A DNA stretch of 64,000 nucleotides. Source: Timema cristinae (Eukaryota > Arthropoda > Insecta > Phasmatodea > Timematidae). A model generated the notes under the pieces. That model saw only the letters and a list, made by a program, of their open reading frames with translations. It was not told the origin of the DNA and searched no databases. The translations under genes and the position numbers were made by a program. Shown here in pieces: positions 20,136 to 31,374 of this stretch; positions within the stretch are counted from its first letter, which is position 1, and the number at the start of each line of letters is the position of its first letter. The stretch spans positions 19,743,921 to 19,807,920 of the forward strand of contig JBCFYV010002255.1 of the NCBI GenBank assembly GCA_039000515.1, given 5' to 3'.

Positions 20136-20420
20136 CTACCTCTTAATTTCTAGACAATGCATTCCCAACTCGAGCATACAATTCATTAATGGGGCTCCAG
20201 TTACGTGAGCGGTGCTAACGATCCAGTCGCGACTCCGCCTAGCCCCGGGGTTCACGAACTCCGTGAAGAAACGACTTCGTCCACACTGGGCCACAATGTC
20301 TGGCTGGCTTCTCGATGCATTTTTAGTATTCACGATACGCAGACTTTTTCCCCTCCACACTTCGTCCATACGGGGCCTAAACGCATTTTATTTCCACTGG
20401 TTGGGTATGGATAAGGGAAC
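20136..20420. other. GC-richer unique stretch with overlapping short frames
   Basis: About 50 percent GC among AT-rich neighbours. Frames of 77, 69 and 83 codons overlap on both strands. None shows a recognisable domain, signal or splice context. It could be an old coding fragment, but I cannot support that. Confidence 0.3.
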
Positions 20421-20424
20421 TGAA

Positions 20425-20905
20425 TTCTCGTGGAAGTGTACTTTTATTTTCGTGGAAGAATGATGGAATAAACATTAGATTATTATCATTTTAGCACCGC
20501 GTCTTACTACCCGTTCGGGTTATACGCACTTACGCTAATGTGTAATCGTAGGGTGATTGTGAGTTTGAAATGGAGGACCTACAGTTAGCGTGGGATCCGA
20601 ACCACGGTGGAGGCCTGACATTCTACACATTCACAAGTTGTGATTAATACACGTCTTGTAAGAGGTGAAGGAAGAGTTTGGTAATCAGATAAATCTGTCC
20701 CGGGACCGAGTATTGAACCTCGGACCTCCAGCACAGAAGTCTGACACCTTACCCCTAGACCACCAGGTCACCCTACTATATGACAAACATTAGAAAACCG
20801 CCTTCAGCCACCCAGTTAGAATCGAAGCCTAAACTCCCTATCGCCGGAAATCAGATCAAGTGAACCTTACATTTGGTATGCACGCCCACCTATGTGGGTC
20901 GGTTA
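20425..20905 (-). mobile_element. SINE-C split by a SINE-B
   Basis: Body 20425-20479 (GGAAGTGTACTTTTATTTTC) continues at 20785-20905 (AAACCGCCTTCAGCCACCCA and a head trace CCCACCTATGTGGGT). Removing the insert plus one AAACATTAGA restores GGAATAAACATTAGAAAACC. Confidence 0.75.
20480..20784 (-). mobile_element. SINE-B, long subfamily, inserted in SINE-C, 10-bp TSD
   Basis: The complement has the head with GGTGACCTGGTGGTCTAGGG, body and shared tail. AAACATTAGA is repeated at 20470-20479 and 20785-20794. Twelve extra bases separate the head from the right repeat. Confidence 0.88.
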
Positions 20906-20934
20906 ATGAATTGCATAATAACGGTAGAGTATGA

Positions 20935-21090
20935 TTTTAATGGAAGAGTACCCGCATTTGCTCGGAGTAAGAGTAAAAAAACACTCATACACACACACAA
21001 AACCAGCATGGTACTACTTTCTGATTTACCAGTAAAGGGAGACTGAGATTCGAATCTCGAATCGGTGGTTGAGGTGAATGCGTATAGCTG
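20935..21090. mobile_element. Rearranged SINE-C
   Basis: The left half is body on the minus strand (AGTACCCGCATTTGCTCGGA). The right half has a B box on the plus strand (GAGATTCGAATCTCG). The opposed halves, joined by a short CA-rich run, suggest a fused or inverted pair of fragments. Confidence 0.5.
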
Positions 21091-21208
21091 GGAACTGTAA
21101 CAAGTCGCAATCAGAAAATAACACTTTTTATTTGTTTGTTGGGAATTCTGAATTAAAGTAGCTCAGTTTTAAAATTGGGCTAAAGTACCTAACCTATATA
21201 ATAATTTG

Positions 21209-21446
21209 AAACCCTCTTCGCTGGCCGCATGTTCTAAGGAGCAATAGACTAGACTGCGATGACGGGGAGATCGTGGTCCGAATCTTGGTTGGGTGTATTG
21301 AGGGTTGTTTTTTTCAGAATGGTTTTCCATCCTTTCACGCAAATTCGGGTACACCTCCTCTAAGACTCAACCTTCCTCACCCCTAGCTCATTAGCGTGGT
21401 TAGTACATATGTGTATAACTTGAAAATCTAGTAAGACGCGCTGCTT
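21209..21446 (+). mobile_element. SINE-C copy followed by (AT)n
   Basis: Head CTCTTCGCTGGCCGCATGTT, B box GTGGTCCGAATCT, body and tail GTAAGACGCGCTGCTT. It runs into an AT microsatellite at 21454-21472. Confidence 0.8.
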
Positions 21447-21548
21447 AAATTTTATATATATATATATATATGTATTTGTATTCCTCCGCACTAGACTAGT
21501 AGAGTAATGTAGTCTTAGAGACATTACACCTAGAGCCGAAATTATGTT

Positions 21549-21814
21549 TATATATGTATTATTTTATTTAGCACCACGTCTTACTACCCGTTCAGTTTAT
21601 ACGCTTAAGTACTAACTACGCTGATGGGTTAGGAATGGGAAAGCTTGACTTTAGAGGAAGTGAACCCGCATTTGCGTGAAGAAAGAGTGGAATACCATTA
21701 TGGGAAAACCAACCCCCAGTTTATCTGACCGAGATTCGAAGCTCGATCTCCCCATCCTCAGCAGTCTAGCTCAACACGAAACTTGCGCGTTAGCTAACTA
21801 CGCCACTGAGGTGG
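21549..21814 (-). mobile_element. SINE-A with perfect 14-bp TSD
   Basis: Complete on the complement (GCGTAGTTAGCTAACGCGC head, tail ACCACGTCTTAC). GCCGAAATTATGTT is repeated at 21535-21548 and 21815-21828, the longest class of duplication in the window. Confidence 0.93.
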
Positions 21815-21984
21815 GCCGAAATTATGTTGTTTATTTACACTTTATATTACTTGAAGAAAAATTTAATGATAAATAAACATATCTTACGCTTTACGATGAA
21901 CAACCGCAAGTATAGTATGATTTTTGTAGGAAGAACAATAGAAGTTAGTTACTAAAGTTACTAAAACAATTTTAATATATTCAT

Positions 21985-22120
21985 TCATCAAGCCATGTTA
22001 TCTGAAGTTGTCACTTTTGATAGATATTATCAATAACTCTAAAATAACACAAATAAAATTTAAAATGTTATCAATGTTGGCCTCAAAGAAATATGTTTGA
22101 ATTTATTCTACTGTTCTTCC
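21985..22120 (+). repeat. Dispersed repeat R, copy 3
   Basis: CATCAAGCCATGTTATCTGA, TGTCACTTTTGATAGATATT and AAAATGTTATCAATGTTGGC follow the R order. Confidence 0.65.
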
Positions 22121-22615
22121 AACAAAAATCAGGGTATAGCTAGCTATTCGCCCTCCCTCATACACACACAACTCCTAAAATAAACGTCTTGTGTTTTATT
22201 GATTTCGTATCTAGCCAAAACCGTGGTGGGTTGAATTTGTTGTAAGATTGAAAGTTAAATAAATAAAGGTGTAAAGTGTTTTATGTTCATCTGAATAAAC
22301 ACTGTTGTAGTTAACATTGAGCAAATAATGATAGTAGATGCAGAGAGAGCTAGACTCGTGTTTTCAAGGTTTGGGAATATTTCCAGTTGCCGGAAAACCT
22401 TCCTGTCATAATCGCTTTCCTCTGGGAATATTTATGTGGTAATATTCCCAGATATCCAGCGCTTATTAAGAATAGAACAAACATTTATTACAAGAGTATA
22501 CAAATATGTGACTAGTAGTGTTGTAAGATTTTGGTAGGAAAAAACGTTTAGACGATACAAATAAAATATTTTTTTTGCTGACAAAGTTGATAATTTACTG
22601 TATTATTTGTGTTTT
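22121..22615. other. AT-rich DNA
   Basis: No gene or repeat recognised. There is a weak local duplication of the GGGAATATTT type near 22372 and 22426 (GGAATATTTCCAG and GGGAATATTTATG). Confidence 0.4.
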
Positions 22616-22619
22616 TTTT

Positions 22620-22866
22620 ATACACCACGTCCTACTACTCGTTTGGGTTACATGAATATATACTAATTTTCGCTAATGTGTTAGGGATGAGGAAGGTTGA
22701 ATTTAGAGGGAGTGTACCAGCATTTGCTTGGAGAAAGAGTGGAAAACCATTATGGAAAAATAGCCCTTAGTACACCCGACCAGAATTTGAACCCCTATCT
22801 TTCCGTCACCAGCAATCTAGGCTACTTCGAGAGAGAAGTCTTAAATCATGCGGCCACAAAAGCTAA
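22620..22866 (-). mobile_element. SINE-C copy
   Basis: The complement has a head with GTGGCCGCATGATTTAAGAC, B box GGGTTCAAATTC, body and a tail near ACCACGTCCTACTAC. No duplication resolved. Confidence 0.8.
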
Positions 22867-22947
22867 TATTATTATTGTTATTTTATAGATACCGGTATTG
22901 CTAATATATAAAAAGTGACAAAAGTGAAAATAAGTGTAAAAAACTGA

Positions 22948-23171
22948 TAGGTGGTTGCATGGTCTAATGCGTCCTTCGTACTAGACTGGATTTCTGGTGT
23001 CAGGGAGATCAGTGTTTTAATCCCGGTGGGTCAACAAAGGTTGTATTTTTCCTTAGCAGTTTCTCCTTTTCCCCTCAATGCAAATTCGGATATATTTCGT
23101 ATACAATTCTACCTTCCTCATCCTATTCTGTTAAGAGTAATTAATATATGCGTATATTCTTAACGGGTAGT
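22948..23171 (+). mobile_element. SINE-C copy abutting SINE-D
   Basis: Head TAGGTGGTTGCATGGTCTAA, B-box trace GTGTTTTAATCCC, body and tail TTAACGGGTAG. SINE-D begins immediately afterwards. Confidence 0.75.
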
Positions 23172-23480
23172 GTAGTGTGGTCAGTGCACCTGGCAACGAG
23201 CCTAGGGGTTTTGGGTTCAATTCCCAGCTCGTACCTTGGGGTATTTTTTCCGAAAGGGGAACCATTCAGACGGTCACCAAGGTTTGGATAGTTAGGCTTA
23301 AGTTAGGTTTAATTGTTTCCACACCCTCATACTCACTATCGCCATCATCTCATCTGATCGGGGCATGAAAGAGCCTCCATGGAAAGGATGTACGATTAGT
23401 ACATTAGTACTGGCTAACCTTTCCAATGCTGGGCTACGAGGGATGTAACCCAAACACGCAATAACATTATAACTGAACGG
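23172..23480 (+). mobile_element. SINE-D copy 1
   Basis: tRNA-like head: A box TAGTGTGGTCAGTGCACC and B box GGGTTCAATTCCC. Then TTTTTTCCGAAAGGGGAACC, CACACCCTCATACTCACTAT and GGGCTACGAGGGATGTAACC. A second copy in the same order is at 23870. The body is unrelated to A, B or C. Confidence 0.75.
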
Positions 23481-23504
23481 GTTATAAGATATATAGGATT
23501 TTTT

Positions 23505-23595
23505 TTTTTAGGACAACACCCAATTTCCGTACGGGATTCAAACCCCAACCTTCCTCTGACATTTAGTCCACGTGCCCACCGATGCGGGTAGGTTC
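23505..23595 (-). mobile_element. SINE-C head fragment
   Basis: The complement has CCCGCATCGGTGGGCACGTG, B box GGGGTTTGAATCCC and a short body start. It lies between the two SINE-D copies. Confidence 0.6.
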
Positions 23596-23869
23596 ATTAT
23601 CGATCCGTATGACCAACTTGTTAGTATCCGTGACGCAAAGAGTGGCGCATGACAATAATTATAATAACAATGCTGACCTTGACGTGTGTCCTGCCGCTAT
23701 TGTGTCTCCATCAACTTGAATGAAGTGTGGTTGTTGTTTTTTTTATAAATTATTATCTCAGGGAAGTGAACAAAACAAGGACCTGGTGACCTACAGAACG
23801 TCATGGGAACCAGAGATAACTAAACCTTTTTCTTTTTATAACAAGCCCACCACTAACATTTACCATCCC
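23596..23869. other. Spacer between SINE-D copies
   Basis: Unique sequence; a 71-codon frame beginning at 23720 runs into SINE-D and is not supported as a gene. Confidence 0.35.
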
Positions 23870-24185
23870 CATGGTTTAGTGTGGTCAGTGCACCTGACAA
23901 CGAGCCTAAGAGTCCCGGGTTTTATTCCCTGCTGATTCTTTGGGTTTTTTTTTCCCGAAAGAGGAACTACCCCGACTGTTACCAGGGTTTGGTTGATTAG
24001 TATTAAGTAAGGTTTAAGCGTGTCCACTGGTTCCACACCCTCATACCCACTATCACCCTCATCTCATCGGGATTAGTACGATTAATACATTCGGGCGTCC
24101 CCTAGACAACGTTGCTTTATTACTGGATAATCTTTCCACAAATTGGGCTAAGATTAATGTAGCTCAGACGCGCAATATTATACTA
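23870..24185 (+). mobile_element. SINE-D copy 2
   Basis: A box TTTAGTGTGGTCAGTGCACC, B box CGGGTTTTATTCCC, then TTTTCCCGAAAGAGGAACT and CACACCCTCATACCCACTAT, and AATGTAGCTCAGACGCGCAA near the end. Only about 400 bp separates it from copy 1. Confidence 0.75.
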
Positions 24186-24351
24186 TTGTATAGTTTATTT
24201 TTACAGTATTAATTAGACGGACAAAGAATGTAAGCTCAATTGTAATATCTCCCCTCTCACCCTCCCCCGTTCCCTCCCGCAATTGTGGGAACATGAGTTT
24301 TCAAATAACAGCCTGCCTCGTATTACACAGGCGATGTTTTCTACATTTTTT

Positions 24352-24599
24352 TTAGCACCACGTCTTACTACCTGTTAAGGTTATAGGCCTAAGTATATGT
24401 TCTAATTGCGCTAATGAGCTACAGATGAGGAAGGTTGAATTGAAAGGAAGTGTACCCATATTTGTGCGGAGAAAGCGTGGAAAGCTATTAATAGAAAATA
24501 AACCTAAGTAGGCCTACACCCGGCTTGTATTCGTAGCCTGATTTCCCTGTCATTGGAACGAGTGTGATGCCTTAGACCATGCGGCCACTGAAGTGGGTA
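24352..24599 (-). mobile_element. SINE-C copy
   Basis: The complement has head TTCAGTGGCCGCATGGTCTA, an eroded B box (GGCTACGAATAC), body and a tail at ACCACGTCTTAC. Confidence 0.78.
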
Positions 24600-26093
24600 T
24601 AACGTATGAACAATCAATTATTAGAAAAACTATTGACAAACTAAATTATTTCAACAATATATATATTAAATTGGCTGCCACACAATTTAATTTTTATTTT
24701 TTGCACATTAGTTTATACATGTTTCCAATTTTTTTTTTAAATCCTCGCCGTTGGGTGGAGGGTGGGGGGAGGGCGAGGTCCCTAGATAGTGCTCAGAACA
24801 CCTCGGTTTTTGCGTTGGAAAGCATTTGTGTAAAGTGCTAACTTTTTTTACCCCAATTGAGAAAATTCTAAAATTCTAAACACACTGTGTCTACTCATAA
24901 GAAAATTCTGATCGTTTTGGTTTTTTTTTATATTTAATTTTCTTATGTACTTTTGAAATTTTATTGAAGGTCAAAATTGATCGATGAAATTTGCAATTTC
25001 TTCAATTTTTGAGCCAAATTTTCACTGGGAAGCACGCAAAATAGTCAAACTAATTTTTTCTTTACGGGAGAACCATGGTACCATTAGATCTTACCTAAGG
25101 TGAGAAAACTGGAATGTTTGGAGCCCTTCCAAAATTTGTTGGCTGATGAAAATGAGAATTTTTTTATTTTTACATATTTTGAGTAGCTATATCTCCAATG
25201 GGGACAGAGTAAACATCTGAATTTTATACCACAAAGACTTATATTTAGTAATAACATCATACTAAAATTTTATTACTTTGTTCTGCCTAGTAAGAAAAAT
25301 TTTTGAACTTGAAGTTGAGCCAAAGTCTTATTTACACGTTCATTTTTATGGGAAATTTAAACTACCTTAGACCTAATTGAATACTATAGACTTAGATGTA
25401 AGAATTAATTGTAAGAAAAATGTAGCCATACTGATAAAAAAAAAATCCAGTGTAAAACTAAACTCGTGCTGGAGTAAGACATTAGCCTAAAAATTAATAG
25501 GAAATATATCATAATAAACAAACATTATATGGTTAACTACATGATTGTTATACATTTTAGCACAGTTACCGAATTAAAAATTAACTAAACTAGACTTTAA
25601 TTTAATTTTGGATTGCGCATAATTTTGAAAAATGAAGCCACTTGAAAGTGATGTGTTTAGTTGGTAATGTATAGTACTTAGACCTTAATTTACTTGGATG
25701 ACAACTCAGATTGTTACTAGAAATAATCCCTAATATATCCCTACACCAACAGCCGACATCTGTCACTTTGGGTAACTGTAATGAAAACGTATGATAATGT
25801 ATCAATTTGATAGTTAACCACAGGGATTTAGGCCAGTATTATTTATATATTTATTTGAGGTCAGGCACAAAGCTTATTTATCGTTTTATTCCACTTAAAA
25901 AAACTTATTCACATCACTTTCACAAAAGGTCTAACTAACATAGCTTCAAAATGGTGACCGATGAATTTAAACCATGTGATTGAACGTGACGGAAACAAGT
26001 TATTTACAATGATGCACCCACGCACTAAATAAAAATATTTTTTTCAGTTAAAAATTTCGAAATACAATAAAATAATCATGTAATAATGTATTA
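24600..26093. other. AT-rich DNA, no feature recognised
   Basis: About 1.5 kb. Includes GGGTGGAGGGTGGGGGGAGG near 24754 and long A/T stretches. No convincing frame; the 82-codon one at 24593 is low complexity. An AT microsatellite begins near 26092. Confidence 0.4.
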
Positions 26094-26107
26094 TATATAT
26101 GTAAATA

Positions 26108-26117
26108 TATATAATAT

Positions 26118-26155
<38 letters not shown>

Positions 26156-26403
26156 TAATAGCACCGCGTCTTACTACCCGTTCGGGTTATACGCTTTAAG
26201 TACTAACTACGCTAATGGATTAGGAATTGGGAAGGTTGAATTAGAGGAAGTTAACCCGCATTTTCGTGGAGGGAGAGTGGAAAACAATTTAGGAAAAACC
26301 ACCCCCAGTTCACCCGACCGAGATTCGAACCTCGATCTCCCCGTCCTCAGCAGTCGAGCTCAACACGACAAGCGCGTTAGCCAACTACGCCACCGAGGCG
26401 GGT
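26108..26403 (-). mobile_element. SINE-A with long AT-rich tail, 14-bp TSD
   Basis: Near-consensus SINE-A on the complement (CCCGCCTCGGTGGCGTAGTT head at 26403). TATATATGTAAATA is repeated at 26094-26107 and 26404-26417. The tail has become an AT/AAT microsatellite (26108-26158). One of the best-preserved copies. Confidence 0.9.
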
Positions 26404-26417
26404 TATATATGTAAATA

Positions 26418-27009
26418 AATGGCACGGAACTCCACACGGACTTTCTCGCTCTATTGTTTGAAAATAGAGATACTTACTCAAAACTCGTAATATATGTAAA
26501 ATAAAATAATATACACTGGCAAACCCAAGCATAAATTGCACTATACTTATGTAAAACTTTTTTTAGTCCCGTGTTTAAATTTTATAATTTTGTTTTTAAA
26601 GAATTAATGTCCTCAAAAAAAAGTTCAATGTTGGGTCCACAAGGGTCAACACTTCGTATTAAAATTTCAACTTCCGGTTAAAATTTTCGACATTTTATTA
26701 GGTGGTGCAAATCTTCATGCCATCGCATTGTTATTAAATTCCTCATTTATGAATTTTGACCAATAAAAAATGTAAATATTGACTATTGAATCTAAAATAG
26801 AGATAGATCATTGTTGTATAAACATTTCTCCTAGGAGGTTCAAGGGAAAACAACATATGCTTTTTGAGAGACTTACTTATATTTAACTACTCTATGGCAT
26901 TAGAGAATTATTGCGTTAAAACTTAAGTAGTATCTCTTTACAAATAAAGATCACAAAATTGTATTAATATATTTGCCAATATATCAGAAACTGTTGGTTT
27001 TATAATAAT
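26418..27009. other. AT-rich DNA
   Basis: No feature recognised. The sequence grades into repeat L. Confidence 0.4.
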
Positions 27010-27530
27010 ATATTTCATATAAAAGTTTTTTATTTTTAATAGTACTACAATTTTGCAATGATAAGTTATTTAGTATCTCAAATAGTTGTGGAGATACGGA
27101 CATTTCAGCTTCTGTAAAGTACCCTAAAAGTAAATTTCTTGTTAAAATGAAATTAGCCAGTTTATTTAATATTAATTAACACCTAAATACGAATTTTAAT
27201 CAAAATCATTAGAGTCTATTTTGAGAAAATCAATTTTTTCTCTTTTTTCCCTTTAGTAAACTACCCTTAATTTTAGGGGTAGATATCCAATTCCAAAAAC
27301 CACTTGGGGCAACCCTATGAAAACATAGTTTTAGCCCAATCGGTAAAATAGTTTAGGCTCGAGTTGGAGGTACAGACAGACAAACAGATGGAAAGTCAAA
27401 ACAACTTTTTTGGATTCGGGGGGTCATGAAACGTCAAGATTCTTAAAAGTATTGAGTTAGATTTTTTTTTACGATCAAAATACTTCCTCTACCTGTACGA
27501 TAGCGAGAAATTAAAAATGACAAGTATTTT
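27010..27530 (+). repeat. Dispersed repeat L, copy 2
   Basis: Same ordered landmarks as copy 1 plus an upstream part (AATAGTACTACAATTTTGCA) shared with 53740. Includes ACAGACAGACAAACAGATGG and GTCATGAAACGTCAAGATTC. Confidence 0.75.
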
Positions 27531-27959
27531 CTCTTTTCCAAGTAAAGACGATGCCTGTATCAAAAGGTATTAATGTATGCACTATATTTAACGTCATGGA
27601 TAACATTCCAAAATGGAGAATAATTTATTTTAATCATATTTAAAATATTGTTTCGGATTAAGTAAAAAGAAATTATTAAAAGTTATGAAATAATATAAGA
27701 AAACTTTAGCTTACGTTATTTTAAACGAAAAATATAACACGTAATTAAAAAAAACTTAACATATACAACAAAACAGTGATCTTTAAAAAGTGTTGGCAAC
27801 CCAAAACCTAAACATAATATGATTTTGAACTGTAATGCATATAAAAACTTATCATAAACTGATTTTACTGCTCTTTTCCTCCTGTTTCCTACATTCCTAC
27901 CTTAATAATGATCTGTGGCTCTTTTTTAAGTGAAAGAAAGCGTTCTAATCGCATTATGT
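27531..27959. other. AT-rich DNA
   Basis: No feature recognised before the target site of the next element. Confidence 0.4.
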
Positions 27960-27968
27960 GGACAAAAT

Positions 27969-28590
27969 GGATAAGGGAAAATTGCGTCCGGGAAAACTGC
28001 ACCTTCCCAGAAAAAAAGGGGAAATTTTCGCCCTCCTATCTATCATCACACCTAGGTGGGGAAAATGCGCCCCACACTCTCTTTTAGACACTTACAAAAC
28101 AATTACGCCCAAGGACCCAACAAAGTGTTTGAAAAGTTAGCCCAGATTCAAAAAATTGAGTAAAAGGTCGTCAATAATGAGTTTAGTAACTTCAAATGCT
28201 TACAGATACACATTATTCTTTATTTCGATGAAAAACCTAACCTAACCTAGCCTAACCTAAACAACAAACAAAGAGACAGGCGCAATGAATCGATGCCCTT
28301 TGACCTCCTCAAGAACTCAAGATGCGCGATGAGTCAATTTGAAATACCCACCCTCCTAAACAAAAGAATGCGATGAACTTATCTACGCCGGTGAAAATGG
28401 TAAGGTCGTTAGGGAAGTGAGAAAAGTGCGCCCATACGACCTAGTTAAAATTATGTAGGTGAGACAGACAAGGTTGTGTGGACGTCCTTTTCCCACATAT
28501 TAGGCCTAGTGGGATGATTCATGCAAGGGCGCAGTTTTCCTTCTTTTTCTGGGAAGGCGCAGTTTTCCCGGGCGCAATTTTCTCGATACC
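27969..28590. mobile_element. Long-TIR element, 622 bp, 9-bp TSD (Mutator-like)
   Basis: The ends share GAAAATTGCG, CCGGGAAAACTGC and CCTTCCCAGAAAAA as inverted arms of at least 60 bp (about 27969-28028 and 28531-28590), with weaker pairing further in. GGACAAAAT is repeated at 27960-27968 and 28591-28599. A 9-bp duplication with long arms fits Mutator-like elements. No transposase; the two ~60-codon frames lie in the arms. Confidence 0.75.
28235..28260. repeat. Short CCTAA run
   Basis: Five CCTAA-type units with one CCTAG variant. It matches the insect telomere motif but is only 26 bp and lies inside a transposable element, so it is not a telomere. Confidence 0.6.
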
Positions 28591-28737
28591 GGACAAAATA
28601 CCCGTGTACTAATCCGGGTACGAGTTCCAAACACGCGAGGCTGGTTACTGTGCCCTTATCTTCTGGCGGAAAAAATCAAAATCGCCTTATAGATCGGAAA
28701 GGTAACTATTTATTCTAATCTTCAAATAACTACCAAG

Positions 28738-28995
28738 AACTCGCCTCGGTGGCGTAGTTGGCTAACGCGCTTGTCGTGTTGAGCTCAACTGCAGAGGACG
28801 GGGAGATCGAGGTTCGAATCTCGGTCGGGTGAACTGGAGGGGTTTTTTCCTAAAGGGTTTACCACTCTCCCTCCACGCAAATGCGGGATAACTTCCTCTA
28901 ATTCAACCTTCCCAATTCCTAAATCCATTAACGTAATTAGTACTTAAAGCGTATAACCCGAATGGGTAGTAAGACGAGGTGCTAAATATTTTATT
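28738..28995 (+). mobile_element. SINE-A with 11-bp TSD
   Basis: Near-consensus head, B box GGTTCGAATCTC, body and tail. TAACTACCAAG is repeated at 28727-28737 and 28996-29006. Confidence 0.92.
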
Positions 28996-29076
28996 TAACT
29001 ACCAAGCGTTTAATCACATAAGTAAAATCATATCAGTAAGTTATCGCAACTAAACTGATTTGATTAAGTTTAAAAA

Positions 29077-29343
29077 CCGGTGACCTGGTGGTCTAGGGGT
29101 AAGGTGTCAGACTTCTGTGCTGGCGGCCGGGGTTCAATCCTCGGTCCCGGCACAGATGTATTTGATTTTCAAACCCTTCCTTCAACTCTGACAAGACATC
29201 TTGTGAATGTGGGGAATGCCAGGCCTCCACCGTGGTTCGGATTCCACGTTAAACTGTAGGTCCTTCATTTCATCTCACAATCACCCTACCATTACACATT
29301 AGCGTAAGTGCGTATAACCCGAATGGGTAGTAAGACGCGGTGC

Positions 29344-29375
<32 letters not shown>
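29077..29375 (+). mobile_element. SINE-B, deletion subfamily, 14-bp TSD
   Basis: Head, B box GGGGTTCAATCC, body without the ATTAATCAC segment, tail and a 30-bp TAA tract. ATTAAGTTTAAAAA is repeated at 29063-29076 and 29376-29389. It lies about 80 bp from the SINE-A in the same orientation. Confidence 0.93.
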
Positions 29376-29377
<2 letters not shown>

Positions 29378-29389
29378 TAAGTTTAAAAA

Positions 29390-30835
29390 GAAATCTTTGT
29401 TGATTTCGATTACAAAATTAATAAGCAAGTGTACAACTTGTTTCATGCTGTTGTTGGCTTTTTCTATTCCAAAGTTATTTTTAAAAAAATATTTTTATCA
29501 TCCGCCTCATGAATTTGCTTTTTCACTTTGACAAGTGAAGTCAATTTGCATCACTCGAAAAAACATATTATTTACCAAACGGATGGATGTGTAACTGTTT
29601 TTAGTGTGTTTTCAAATGTCAGAGAAGGTTAAAAAATAATCATGAATGGAGAATATATAATTATGTTTGTGCCTACAGTACTGCAAATGTATGTATGTTT
29701 AATAAGGGCATACAGTGATCGAAATACATCGAATGAAAAATTTATTGAAAGTTTTGATGATTTAAAAAATAATAAACAGAACACCGGTTTATATTTTGTA
29801 CCTATAGAATTTTCTGAATTTCTATAATTGTTGTGTAGTTATTTTTAACGCTAAGAATTCATAATCTTTCCGTTTTATTAGGCTACTTTAATTTTCCAAT
29901 TTGTTAGGTGATATTTATAAATGACATTTCAGAAAGTATCTATAAAAAAACTTTTTAAATATTAAACATACTTTGTTCTAATAATCCTTACTTAGGAGTG
30001 AAAATAATGTACAAGCTAGTAACATTTTCTGACGTTTTCTGTTGTATTTTTTAAAGCTACAAATGTATATCAAGGAAATAATCACAAGTGATTATGTTAA
30101 TTAATAGCCTGCCTAATAATCTAGTTTCATATCTTCAATTACATGTATTTATTAGTTTTGGATAGACAAATACTATTGTTATTTCACATCTAGGTAAAAA
30201 CTGTCCTTTGTTACTTTTGAGAAATTTCTAACAGTAAAATTATATTTGGGATAAATCAATCACCAACAATATATCTAGAAACGTGTAACATGAACATATT
30301 TATCAAATAATAATTAAAATGAAAATTACTATCCTTACCTTATAACAAATTAATATATTTCTGATAAATGGTTGAGCAAAAATTGAAGTATTATTATAGA
30401 GAACCAAAGACTTGGGTCCTATAAACACCTTTTCTCAAAATAATAGCATATTCTGTTTTTAAATAAAACAATATCGTTTATTGATCAGTGCGGGACAAAC
30501 TAACACACCACACCTAACAATTAAATGCCTTGTTACGAAAAATATATATTTTTTCTCCAAATAGAATAAGGAGAAAGTAAACACTTTTTTTTAATAGTTC
30601 ACTTTAACGATCCATCGGCTGCTTAGCAATCTCAATAGGTTTTACCGTGGGAAAAACACACAGGTATAAATAAAACCTGTTTTAAACTTAACATTGTTGT
30701 AAGAGACAAAGTAATTTAATAGATCGAAAGCACCTTTAAATGAAAGTATAATAAGAAAGTCACTTTTTGTTTAACTAAGAATATGTCGACATGTAAACAA
30801 ACATCCATATAGTATAAACACTGAACAATAAAACA
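29390..30835. other. AT-rich DNA
   Basis: About 1.4 kb without supported features. A 61-codon frame starting at 29642 has mixed composition but no recognisable domain. It could be a chance frame. Confidence 0.4.
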
Positions 30836-31020
30836 CTAAAATGTGGGCGCGCGCGAGAAAGATCGAATAACCTTTCTCAGCAGATCGATGCTTCTAAAAG
30901 CGCGGTGCATGAGCAACTGAATGGAGCTCCATCGTTCGATGTCAAACGGAGGCCTCCCCCCCTCCCTAGTCCCCTCCTTAAGCTCCCCCAGAAGCGCGCC
31001 AACCAATGCGCAGAAAGAGT
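30836..31020. other. GC- and CpG-rich patch
   Basis: Includes GCGCGCGCGAG near 30846 and GCGCGCCAACCAATGCGC near 30994, with a CCAAT motif. It stands out in an AT-rich region. It could be part of an element's promoter end or a small regulatory patch. No frame here shows a domain. Confidence 0.3.
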
Positions 31021-31121
31021 GATGATAAGAAACAAATGAAAAAAAAAAAAAAACCAATGCTTGCAACTCACCAGGTGATAGTGCAGGGGAAAAAAATATA
31101 CATATTGCTTATTATTATGAC

Positions 31122-31374
31122 CGTTAGTCTTACTACCTGTTTAGGCTACTCATATAGTTATGATAATAATTACTCTAATGGGGTAGGGATGGGGAAGGAA
31201 GCATTTTAGAGTTAATTTACCCGCATTTGCCTGGAAGGAGAGAGGGAAATAATTTTGAAAAAAAAAATTAACTCAGTAGACCCGACCAGGATTTTTGAAC
31301 CCCGATTTCCCCGTCTTCAGCAGGCCAGTCTAACACGAGAATGACGCCTTAGAACATTCAGCTTCTGACGCGGG
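31122..31374 (-). mobile_element. SINE-C copy
   Basis: The complement has head and variable part (TCTCGTGTTAGACTGG), a B box broken by an inserted T run (GGTTCAAAAATCC), body and a tail near GTTAGTCTTACTACC. Confidence 0.78.

Noticed and set aside
28235..28260. Telomere or interstitial telomeric array
   Set aside because: Only about five CCTAA-type units, lying inside a transposable element.
29340..29531. Frame starting with a poly-isoleucine run
   Set aside because: The run is a translated TAA tail of SINE-B; the remainder is AT-rich DNA.
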